Assembly (NCBI GenBank): GCA_947579665.1
Contig: OX388346.1
Location: 90,088,615 to 90,152,614 of the forward strand
Origin: Sympetrum striolatum
Taxonomy: Eukaryota > Arthropoda > Insecta > Odonata > Libellulidae
Reading direction: 5' to 3'
DNA: 64,000 nucleotides
The notes beneath the pieces were generated by a model that saw only the letters and a program-made list of their open reading frames with translations, had not been told where the DNA came from and searched no databases. The position numbers were made by a program, and so were the translations under genes. Shown here one piece after another: positions 23,811-33,985 of this stretch (the first letter of the stretch is position 1; every line of letters starts with the position of its first letter).

Positions 23811-26354
23811 CATCATTTTAATGAGAAATAATCGAAAACAGCAACGAAGCGGAACTTTTTAGTGAAATTTTTAATTTTTGCCTTAATTTTCGTCATTTCA
23901 CATATATTAAATCGAAAAAAGCAATGAAAACGGATAATTTTAGCGAAATTCCAATTTTTTTGCTCTATTTTGCCTTAAATATCTTCATTTTATCGAGATT
24001 TGATACAAAAAAAAGCAAAAAAACAGAAAATTTTTACAAAATTTAATTTTTTTTCTTCTATTTTGCCGTAATTTTCGTCATTTTATCGAGATTTGATCCA
24101 AAAAAAGCAACAAAAACGGAAAATTCTAACAAAGTTTCAATTTTTTCTTCTATTTTGCCTTTATTTTCGTCTTTTTATCGAGATTTAATCCAAAAAAAGC
24201 AACAAAAACGGATAATTTTAATAAAATTTCAATTTTTCTCCTCAATTTTGCCATAATTTTCGTCATTTTACCGAGATTCGATCGAAAAAAGAAACAGAAA
24301 CGGACAATTTTAACAAAATTCAATTTTTTTCTCTATTTTGCCTTAATTTTCATCATTTTAATGAAACATAATCGAAAACAGCAACGGAAGCGGATCTTTT
24401 TAGCGAAATTTTTAATTTCTGCCTTAATTTTCGTCATTTTACCGAGATTTGATCGGAAAAAATTAACAAAAACGGATATTTTAACCAAATTTCAATTTTT
24501 TTCCTCTATTTTGCCTTAATTTTCTTCAATGTATTGATTTATCACCGAAAAAAGCTTCGAAAACCGATAAATTTATCGAAATTGGAATTTTCTTTCCAAT
24601 TTTTGTCCTAATTTTCGTTATTTTACCAATATAAGATCGAAAAAAGCTATGAAAACGGTTACTTTTAGCAAAATTTCAATTTTTTTCCTCTATTTTTCCA
24701 TAATTTTCGTCATTTTATTGAGATTTGATCGAAAAAAAGCAACAGAAACGGAAAATTTTAACAAAATTTCAATATGTTCCTTCTATTTTGCCTTCATTTT
24801 CGTCATATTATCGAGATTTAATTGAAAAAAAGCAGCAAAAACGGAAAATTTTAAGAAAATTTCCATTTTTCTCCTCAATTTTGCCTTAATTTTCGTCATT
24901 TTACCGAGATTAGAATGAAAAAAGCAATGAAAACGGATAATTTTAGCGAAATTCCAATTTTTTTGCTCTATTTTGCCTTAACTTTCTTCATTTTATCGAG
25001 ATTTGATACAAAAAAAAGCAAAAAAACAGAAAATTTTTACAAAATTTAATTTTTTTTCTTCTATTTTGCCGTAATTTTCGTCATTTTATCGAGATTTGAT
25101 CCAAAAAAAGCAACAAAAACGGAAAATTCTAACAGTTTCAATTTTTTCTTCTATTTTGCCTTTATTTTCGTCTTTTTATCGAGATTTAATCCAAAAAAAG
25201 ATACAAAAACGGAAAATTTTAATAAAATTTCAATTTTTCTCCTCAATTTTGCCATAATTTTCGTCATTTTACCGAGATTAGATTGAAAAAAAGCAATGAA
25301 AACGGATAATTTTAGCGAAATTCCAATTTTTTTGCTCTATTTTGCCTTAACTTTCTTCATTTTATCGAGATTTGATTCAAAAAAAAGCAAAAAAACAGAA
25401 AAGTTTTACAAAATTTAATTTTTTTTCTTCTATTTTGCCGTAATTTTCGTCATTTTATCGAGATTTGATCCAAAAAAAGCAACAAAAACGGAAAATTCTA
25501 ACAGTTTCAATTTTTTCTTCTATTTTGCCTTTATTTTCGTCTTTTTATCGAGATTTAATCCAAAAAAAGCAACAAAAACGGAAAATTTTAATAAAATTTC
25601 AATTTTCCTCCTTAATTTTGCCTTAATTTTCTCAATTTTATCGAGATTTGATTGAAAAAAGAAGCAGAAACGGACAATTTCAACAAAATTCAATTTTTTT
25701 CTCTATTTTGCCTTAATTTGCATCATTTTAATGAAACATAATCGATAAAGGCAACGGAAGCGGATCTTTTTAGCGAAATTTTTAATTTCTCCCTTAATTT
25801 TCGTCATTTTACCGAGATTTGATCCAAAAAATCAACAAAAACGGAAATTTTAACTAAATTTCAATTTTTTTCCTCTATTTTGCCTTAATATTCTTCAATT
25901 TATAGATTTATCACCGAAAAAAGCTTCGAAAACGGATAAATTTATCGAAATTGGAATTTTCTTCCCCATTTTTGTCTTAATTTTCGTTACTTTACCAATA
26001 TAAGATCGAAAAAAGCTATGAAAACGGATACTTTTAGCAAAATTTCAATTTTTTTCCTCTATTTTTCCATAATTTTCGTCATTTTATTGAGATTTGATCG
26101 AAAAAAAGCAACAGAAACGGAAAATTTTAACAAAATTTCAATATGTTCCTTCTATTTTGCCTTCATTTTCGTCATATTATCGAGATTTAATTGAAAAAAA
26201 GCAGCAAAAACGGACAATTTCAACAAAATTTCCATTTTTTTCCTCAATTTTCCCTTATTTTTCGTCATTTTACAGAGATAAGATCGAAAAAAGCTATGAA
26301 AACGGATGATTTTAGCAAAATTTCAATTTTTTGCCTCTTTTTGGCCTTAATTTT
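23811..26354 (+). repeat. 2,544-bp, 28-monomer HOR unit
   Basis: The order read is N-B-C-D-E-F-G-H-I-J-K-L'-B'-C-D-E-B'-C-D-E-F-G-H-I-J-K-L-M. The second F, G and H are more diverged (CTCAATTTTATCG, AATCGATAAAGGC and GATCCAAAAAATC). Confidence 0.7.
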
Positions 26355-29180
26355 CATCATTTTAATGAGAAATAATCGAAAACAGCAACGAAGCGGAACT
26401 TTTTAGTGAAATTTTTAATTTTTGCCTTAATTTTCGTCATTTTACATATATTAAATCGAAAAAAGCAATGAAAACGAATAATTTTAGCGAAATTCCAATT
26501 TTTTTGCTCTATTTTTCCTTAAATTTCTTCATTTTATCGAGATTTGATACAAAAAAAAGAAAAAAAAACAGAAAATTTTTACAAAATTTAATTTTTTTTC
26601 TTATATTTTGCCGTAATTTTCGTCATTTTATCGAGATTTGATCCAAAAAAAGCAACAAAAACGGAATATTATAACAGTTTCAATTTTTTCTTCTATTTTG
26701 CCTTTATTTTCGTCTTTTTATCGAGATTTAATCCGAAAAAAGGAACAAAAACGGAAAATTTTAATAAAATTTCAATTTTTCTCCTCAATTTTGCCTTAAT
26801 TTTCGTCATTTTACCGAGATTAGATTGAAAAAAAGCAATGAAAACGGATAGTTTTAGCGAAATTCCAATTTTTTTGCTCTATTATGCCTTAACTTTCTTC
26901 ATTTTATCGAGATTTGATACAAAAAAAAGCAAAAAACCAGAAAATTTTTACAAAATTTAATTTTTTTTCTTCTATTTTGCCGTAATTTTCGTCATTTTAT
27001 CGAGATTTGATCCAAAAAAAGCAACAAAAACGGAAAGTTTTAATAAAATTTCAATTTTTCTCCTCAATTTTGCCTTAATTTTCGTCATTTTACCGAGATT
27101 AGATTGAAAAAAGCAATGAAAACGGATAATTTTAGCGAAATTCCAATTTTTTTGCTCTATTTTGCCTTAACTTTCTTCATTTCATCGAGATTTGATACAA
27201 AAAAAAGCAAAAAAACAGAAAATTTTTACAAAATTTAAATTTTTTTCTTCTATTTTGCCGTAATAATCATCATTTTATCGAGATTTGATCCAAAAAAAGC
27301 AACAAAAACGGAAAATTCTAACAAAGTTTCAATTTTTTCTTTTATTTTGCCTTTATTTTCGTCTTTTTATCGAGATTTAATCCAAAAAAAGCAACAAAAA
27401 CGGAAAATTTTAATAAAATTTCAATTTTTCTCCTCAATTTTGCATTAATTTTCGTAATTTTATCGAGATTCGATCGAAAAAAGAAACAGAAACGGACAAT
27501 TTTAACAAAATTCAATTTTTTTCTCTATTTTGCCTTAATTTTCATCATTTTAATGAAACATAATCGAAAACAGCAACGGAAGCGGATCTTTTTAGCGAAA
27601 TTTTTAATTTCTGCCTTAATTTTCGTCATTTTACCGAGATTTGATCGGAAAAAATTAACAAAAACGGATATTTTAACCAAATTTCAATTTTTTTCCTCTA
27701 TTTTGCCTTAATTTTCTTCAATGTATTGATTTATCACCGAAAAAAGCTTCGAAAACGGATAAATTTATCGAAATTGGAATTTTCTTTCCAATTTTTGTCC
27801 TAATTTTCGTTATTTTACCAATATAAGATCGAAAAAAGCTATGAAAACGGTTACTTTTAGCAAAATTTCAATTTTTTTCCTCTATTTTTCCATAATTTTC
27901 GTCATTTTATTGAGATTTGATCGAAAAAAAGCAACAGAAACGGAAAATTTTAACAAAATTTCAATATGTTCCTTCTATTTTGCCTTCATTTTCGTCATAT
28001 TATCGAGATTTAATTGAAAAAAAGCAGCAAAAACGGAAAATTTTAAGAAAATTTCAACTTTTCTCCTCAATTTTGCCTTAATTTTCGTCATTTTACCGAG
28101 ATTAGAATGAAAAAAGCAATGAAAACGGATAATTTTAGCGAAATTCCAATTTTTTTGCTCTATTTTGCCTTAACTTTCTTCATTTTATCGAGATTTGATA
28201 CAAAAAAAAGCAAAAAAACAGAAAATTTTTACAAAATTTAAATTTTTTTCTTCTATTTTGCCGTAATTTTCGTCATTTTATCGAGATTTGATCCAAAAAA
28301 AGCAACAAAAACGGAAAATTATAACAAAGTTTCAATTTTTTCTTTTATTTTGCCTTTATTTTCGTCTTTTTATCGAGATTTAATCCAAAAAAAGCAACAA
28401 AAACGGAAAATTTTAATAAAATTTCAATTTTTCTCCTCAATTTTGCCTTAATTTTCGTAATTTTATCGAGATTCGATCGAAAAAAGAAACAGAAACGGAC
28501 AATTTTAACAAAATTCAATTTTTTTCTCTATTTTGCCTTAATTTTCATCATTTAAATGAAACATAATCGAAAACAGCAACGGAAGCGGATCTTTTTAGCG
28601 AAATTTTTAATTTCTGCCTTAATTTTCGTCATTTTACCGAGATTTGATCGGAAAAAATTAACAAAAACGGAAATTTTAACCAAATTTCAATTTTTTTCCT
28701 CTATTTTGCCTTAATTTTCTTCAATTTATTGAGATATGATCGCAAAAAACAACGAAATCGGATAAATTAATCGAAATTGGAATTTTCTTCCCCATTTTTG
28801 TCCTAATTTTCGTTATTTTACCAATATAAGATCGAAAAAAGCTATGAAAACGGATACTTTTAGCAAAATTTCAATTTTTTTCCTCTATTTTTCCATAATT
28901 TTCGTCATTTTATCGAGATTTGATCGAAAAGGAGCAACAGAAACGGAAAATTTTAACAAAATTTCAATATGTTCCTTCTATTTTGCCTTCATTTTCGTCA
29001 TATTATCGAGATTTAATTGAAAAAAAGCAGCAAAAACGGACAATTTTAACAAATTTTCCATTTTTTTCCTCAATTTTGCCTTATTTTTCGTCATTTTACA
29101 GATATAAGATCGAAGAAAGCTATGAAAACGGATAATTTTAGCAAAATTTCAATTTTTTTCCTCTTTTTGGCCTTAATTTT
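26355..29180 (+). repeat. 2.8-kb 31-monomer HOR, copy 3
   Basis: Length is 2,826 bp and order is as in copy 2. Its first third shares private variants with copy 1 (AATCCGAAAAAAGGAAC, GGAATATTATAACAG). The A-run at 28387-28393 is a further uninterrupted paralogue of the insertion site. Confidence 0.85.
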
Positions 29181-31452
29181 CATCATTTTAATGAGAAATA
29201 ATCGAAAACAGCAACGAAGCGGAACTTTTTAGCGAAATTTTTAATTTTTGCCTTAATTTTCGTCATTTTACATATATTAAATCGAAAAAAGCAATGAAAA
29301 CGGATAATTTTAGCGAAATTCCAATTTTTTTGGTCTATTATGCCTTAACTTTCTTCATTTTATCGAGATTTGATACAAAAAAAAGCAAAAAAACAGAAAA
29401 TTTTTACAAAATTTAATATTTTTTCTTCTATTTTGCCGTAATTTTCGTCATTTTATCGAGATTTGATCCAAAAAAAGCAACAAAAACGGAAAATTCTAAC
29501 AGTTTCAATTTTTTCTTCTATTTTGCCTTTATTTTCGTCATTTTACCGAGATTACATTGAAAAAAAGCAATGAAAACGGATAATTTTAGCGAAATTACAA
29601 TTTTTTTGCTCTATTTTGCCTTAACTTTCTTCATTTTATCGAGATTTGATACAAAAAAAAGCAAAAAAAACGGAAAATTCTAACAAAATTTAATTTTTTT
29701 CCTCAATTTTGCCTTATTTTTCGTCATTTTACAGAGATAAGATCGAAAAAAGCTATGAAAACGGGTAATTTTAGCAAAATTTCAATTTTTTTCCTCTTTT
29801 TGGCCTTAATTTTCATCATTTTAATGAGAAATAATCGAAAACAGCAACGAAGCGGAACTTTTTAGCGAAATTTTTAATTTTTTCCTTAATTTTCGTCATT
29901 TTACATATATTAAATCGAAAAAAGCAATGAAAACGGATAATTTTAGCGAAATTCCAATTTTTTTGCTCTATTATGCCTTAACTTTCTTCATTTTATCGAG
30001 ATTTGATACAAAAAAAAGCAAAAAAACAGAAAATTTTTACAAAATTTAATTTTTTTTCTTCTATTTTCCTGTAATTTTCGTCATTTTATCGAGATTTGAT
30101 CCAAAAAAAGCAACAAAAACGGAAAATTTTAATAAAATTTCAATTTTTCTCCTCAATTTTGCCTTAATTTTCGTCATTTTACCGAGATTAGATTGAAAAA
30201 AGCAATGAAAACGGATAAATTTAGAGAAATTCCAATTTTTTTGCTCTATTTTGCCTTAACTTTCTTCATTTTATCGAGATTTGATACAAAAAAAAGCAAA
30301 AAAACAGAAAATTTTTACAAAATTTAAATTTTTTTCTTCTATTTTGCCGTAATAATCATCATTTTATCGAGATTTGATCCAAAAAAAGCAACAAAAACAG
30401 AAAATTCTAACAAAGTTTCAATTTTTTCTTTTATATTGCCTTTATTTTCGTCTTTTTATCGAGATTTAATCCAGAAAAAGCAACAAAAACGGAAAATTTT
30501 AATAAAATTTCAATTTTTCTCCTCAATTTTGCCTTAATTTTCGTAATTTTATCGAGATTCGATCGAAAAAAGAAACAGAAACGGACAATTTTAACAAAAT
30601 TCAATTTTTTTCTCTATTTTGCCTTAATTTTCATCATTTTAATGAAACATAATCGAAAACAGCAACGGAAGCGGATCTTTTTAGCGAAATTTTTAATTTC
30701 TGCCTTAATTTTCGTCATTTTACCGAGATTTGATCGGAAAAAATTAACAAAAACGGATATTTTAACCAAATTTCAATTTTTTTCCTCTATTTTGCCTTAA
30801 TTTTCTTCAATGTATTGATTTATCACCGAAAAAAGCTTCGAAAACGGATAAATTTATCGAAATTGGAATTTTCTTTCCAATTTTTGTCCTAATTTTCGTT
30901 ATTTTACCAATATAAGATCGAAAAAAGCTATGAAAACGGTTACTTTTAGCAAAATTTCAATTTTTTTCCTCTATTTTTCCATAATTTTCGTCATTTTATT
31001 GAGATTTGATCGAAAAAAAGCAACAGAAACGGAAAATTTTAACAAAATTTCAATATGTTCCTTCTATTTTGCCTTCATTTTCGTCATATTATCGAGATTT
31101 AATTGAAAAAAAGCAGCAAAAACGGAAAATTTTAAGAAAATTTCAATTTTTCTCCTCAATTTTGCCTTAATTTTCGTCATTTTACCGAGATTAGAATGAA
31201 AAAAGCAATGAAAACGGATAATTTTAGCGAAATTCCAATTTTTTTGCTCTATTTTGCCTTAACTTTCTTCATTTTATCGAGATTTGATACAAAAAAAAGC
31301 AAAAAAAACGGAAAATTCTAACAAAATTTCCATTTTTTTCCTCAATTTTGCCTTATTTTTCGTCATTGTACAGAGATAAGATCGAAAAAAGCTATGAAAA
31401 CGGATAATTTTAGCAAAATTTCTATTTTTTTCCTCTTTTTGGCCTTAATTTT

Positions 31453-31532
31453 CATCATTTTAATGAGAAATAATCGAAAACAGCAACGAAGCGGAACTTT
31501 TTAGCGAAATTTTTAATTTTTTCCTTAATTTT
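31453..31532 (+). repeat. Class N monomer (80 bp, short)
   Basis: It opens CATCATTTTAATGAGAAATA in place of CGTCATTTTA, then has CAGCAACGAAGCGGAAC. The T-run plus CTCTATTTT segment is missing, so it is 12-13 bp shorter than most classes. It was used here to mark HOR starts. Confidence 0.85.
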
Positions 31533-31624
31533 CGTCATTTTACATATATTAAATCGAAAAAAGCAATGAAAACGGATAATTTTAGCGAAATTCCAATTTT
31601 TTTGCTCTATTATGCCTTAACTTT
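31533..31624 (+). repeat. Class B monomer
   Basis: It has CGTCATTTTACATATATTAA, GCAATGAAAACGGATAATTT, AGCGAAATTCC and a TTGCTCTATTATGCC tail. Variant B' replaces CATATATTAA with CCGAGATTAGATTG. Confidence 0.85.
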
Positions 31625-31717
31625 CTTCATTTTATCGAGATTTGATACAAAAAAAAGCAAAAAAACAGAAAATTTTTACAAAATTTAAATTTTTTTCTTC
31701 TATTTTGCCGTAATAAT
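31625..31717 (+). repeat. Class C monomer
   Basis: Its head is CTTCATTTTATCGAG, then GATTTGATACAAAAAAAAGC, AAAAACAGAAAATTTTTAC and a TTGCCGTAAT tail. It lacks the ACGG box (ACAG instead) and the leading CpG. Hybrid C' has a C head with an L tail (CTAACAAAATTTCC). Confidence 0.85.
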
Positions 31718-31809
31718 CATCATTTTATCGAGATTTGATCCAAAAAAAGCAACAAAAACGGGAAATTCTAACAAAGTTTCAATTTTTTCTTTTATTTTGC
31801 CTTTATTTT
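31718..31809 (+). repeat. Class D monomer
   Basis: It has GATTTGATCCAAAAAAAGC, AATTCTAACAAAGTTTC (or AACAGTTTC in other copies) and a TTGCCTTTATTTT tail. Confidence 0.85.
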
Positions 31810-31902
31810 CGTCTTTTTATCGAGATTTAATCCAAAAAAAGCAACAAAAACGGAAAATTTTAATAAAATTTCAATTTTTCTCCTCAATTTTGCCTTAATT
31901 TT
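31810..31902 (+). repeat. Class E monomer
   Basis: It has CGTCTTTTTATCGAG, GATTTAATCC, TTTTAATAAAATTTC and TTCTCCTCAATTTTGCC, and is exactly 93 bp. It is the class split by the mobile element at 16224. A- and T-tract centres fall about every 10-11 bp. Confidence 0.9.
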
Positions 31903-31992
31903 CGTAATTTTATCGAGATTTGATCGAAAAAAGAAACAGAAACGGACAATTTTAACAAAATTCAATTTTTTTCTCTATTTTGCCTTAATTTT
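31903..31992 (+). repeat. Class F monomer
   Basis: It has CGTAATTTTATCGAG, GATCGAAAAAAGAAACAG and GGACAATTTTAAC, and is 90 bp. Variant F' has GATTTGATTG and CAGTAACGG. Confidence 0.85.
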
Positions 31993-32072
31993 CATCATTT
32001 TAATGAAACATAATCAAAACAGCAACGGAAGCGGATCTTTTTAGCGAAATTTTTAATTTCTGCCTTAATTTT
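31993..32072 (+). repeat. Class G monomer (80-81 bp, short)
   Basis: Its head is CATCATTTTAATGAAACATA, followed by CAGCAACGGAAGCGGATC and a TTTCTGCC tail. It is structurally the partner of N: same shortening and same CATC head. G and N divide the 13-mer into stretches of 540 and 633 bp. Confidence 0.85.
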
Positions 32073-32164
32073 CGTCATTTTACCGAGATTTGATCGGAAA
32101 AAATTAACAAAAACGGAAATTTTAACCAAATTTCAATTTTTTTCCTCTATTTTGCCTTAATTTT
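32073..32164 (+). repeat. Class H monomer
   Basis: It has CGTCATTTTACCGAGATTTG, GATCGGAAAAAATTAAC and ATTTTAACCAAATTTC. Confidence 0.85.
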
Positions 32165-32256
32165 CTTCAATTTATTGATTTATCACCGAAAAAAGCTTCG
32201 AAAACGGATAAATTAATCGAAATTGGAATTTTCTTCCCCATTTTTGTCCTAATTTT
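32165..32256 (+). repeat. Class I monomer
   Basis: It has CTTCAATTTATTGATTTATC, ACCGAAAAAAGCTTCG, CGAAATTGGAATTTTC and CCCCATTTTTGTC. Variant I' has GAGATATGATCGCAAAAAAC. Confidence 0.85.
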
Positions 32257-32348
32257 CGTTATTTTACCAATATAAGATCGAAAAAAGCTATGAAAACGGA
32301 TACTTTTAGCAAAATTTCAATTTTTTTCCTCTATTTTTCCATAAATTT
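32257..32348 (+). repeat. Class J monomer
   Basis: It has CGTTATTTTACCAATATAAG, AAAGCTATGAAAACGG, ATACTTTTAGC and CTATTTTTCCATAA. It shares the AGCTATGAAAACGG stretch with M, and the J/M fusions occur there. Confidence 0.85.
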
Positions 32349-32441
32349 CGTCATTTTATCGAGATTTGATCGAAAAAGAGCAACAGAAACGGAAAATTTT
32401 AACAAAATTTCAATATGTTCCTTCTATTTTGCCTTCATTTT
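32349..32441 (+). repeat. Class K monomer
   Basis: It has GAGATTTGATCGAAAAAGAG, CAACAGAAACGG, CAATATGTTCCTTC and a GCCTTCATTTT tail. Confidence 0.85.
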
Positions 32442-32533
32442 CGTCATATTATCGAGATTTAATTGAAAAAAAGCAGCAAAAACGGACAATTTTAACAAAT
32501 TTTCCGTTTTTTCCTCAATTTTGCCTTATTTTT
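32442..32533 (+). repeat. Class L monomer
   Basis: It has CGTCATATTATCGAG, TTTAATTGAAAAAAAGC, AGCAAAAACGGACAATTTT and a GCCTTATTTTT tail. Variant L' has TTTTAAGAAAATTTC and an E-like tail. Confidence 0.85.
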
Positions 32534-32625
32534 CGTCATTTTACAGAGATAAGATCGAAAAAAGCTATGAAAACGGATAATTTTAGCAAAATTTCAATTT
32601 TAATCCTCTTTTTGGCCTTAATTTT
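32534..32625 (+). repeat. Class M monomer
   Basis: It has CGTCATTTTACAGAGATAAG, GCTATGAAAACGGATAATTT and the diagnostic CCTCTTTTTGGCC. It always precedes N in the core. Confidence 0.85.
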
Positions 32626-33351
32626 CATCATTTTAATGAGAAATAATCGAAAACAGCAACGAAGCGGAACTTTTTAGCGTAATTTTTAATTTTTGCCTTA
32701 ATTTTCGTCATTTTACATATATTAAATCGAAAAAAGCAATGAAAACGGATAATTTTAGCGAAATTCCAAATTTTTTGGTCTATTATGCCTTAACTTTCTT
32801 CATTTTATCGAGATTTGATACAAAAAAAAGCAAAAAAACAGAAAATTTTTACAAAATTTAATATTTTTTCTTCTATTTTGCCGTAATTTTCGTCATTTTA
32901 TCGAGATTTGATCCAAAAAAAGCAACAAAAACGGAAAATTCTAACAGTTTCAATTTTTTCTTCTATTTTGCCTTTATTTTCGTCTTTTTATCGAGATTTA
33001 ATCCAAAAAAAGCAACAAAAACGGAAAATTTTAATAAAATTTCAATTTTTCTCCTCAATTTTGCCATAATTTTCGTCATTTTACAGAGATTACATTGAAA
33101 AAAAGCAATGAAAACGGATAATTTTAGCGAAATTCCAATTTTTTTGCTCTATTTTGCCTTAACTTTCTTCATTTTATCGAGATTTGATACAAAAAAAAGC
33201 AAAAAAACGGAAAATTCTAACAAAATTTCCATTTTTTTCCTCAATTTTGCCTTATTTTTCGTCATTTTACAGAGATAAGATCGAAAAAAGCTATGAAAAC
33301 GGATAATTTTAGCAAAATTTCTATTTTTTTCCTCTTTTTGGCCTTAATTTT

Positions 33352-33985
33352 CATCATTTTAATGAGAAATAATCGAAAACAGCAACGAAGCGGAACTTTT
33401 TAGCGAAATTTTTAATTTTTTCCTTAATTTTCGTCATTTTACCGAGATTTGATCGGAAAAAATTAACAAAAACGGATATTTTAACCAAATTTCAATTTTT
33501 TTCCTCTATTTTGCCTTAATTTTCTTCAATTTATTGAGATATGATCGCAAAAAACAACGAAATCGGATAAATTAATCGAAATTGGAATTTTCTTCCCCAT
33601 TTTTGTCCTAATTTTCGTTATTTTACCAATATAAGATCGAAAAAAGCTATGAAAACGGATACTTTTAGCAAAATTTCAATTTTTTTCCTCTATTTTTCCA
33701 TAATTTTCGTCATTTTATCGAGATTTGATCGAAAAGGAGCAACAGAAACGGAAAATTTTAACAAAATTTCAATATGTTCCTTCTATTTTGCCTTCATTTT
33801 CGTCATATTATCGAGATTTAATTGAAAAAAAGCAGCAAAAACGGACAATTTTAACAAATTTTCCATTTTTTTCCTCAATTTTGCCTTATTTTTCGTCATT
33901 TTACAGATATAAGATCGAAGAAAGCTATGAAAACGGATAATTTTAGCAAAATTTCAATTTTTTTCCTCTTTTTGGCCTTAATTTT
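33352..33985 (+). repeat. 634-bp unit with N-to-H junction
   Basis: N (33352-33431) is followed directly by H at 33432, then I'-J-K-L-M; B to G are missing. This fits exchange between the two short classes N and G. It is also the seam of the 4,805-bp tandem duplication. Confidence 0.8.

Larger units (their letters stand above)
31453..32625 (+). repeat. Canonical 13-monomer HOR (reference copy)
   Basis: The order N-B-C-D-E-F-G-H-I-J-K-L-M is complete, with no hybrid monomers and a length of 1,173 bp. The same order and length recur at 36257-37429, 38156-39328, 39594-40766, 45401-46574 and 50567-51739. All larger units in the core can be read as this unit with segments gained or lost. Confidence 0.85.
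29181..33985 (+). repeat. 4,805-bp super-unit, copy 1
   Basis: N-to-N sub-lengths are 633, 1,639, 1,173, 726 and 634 bp. The same series restarts at 33986 with a shift of 4,804-4,805 bp. Duplication edges, judged from where the copies cease to match, lie near 28.62, 33.43 and 38.23 kb. Confidence 0.85.
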
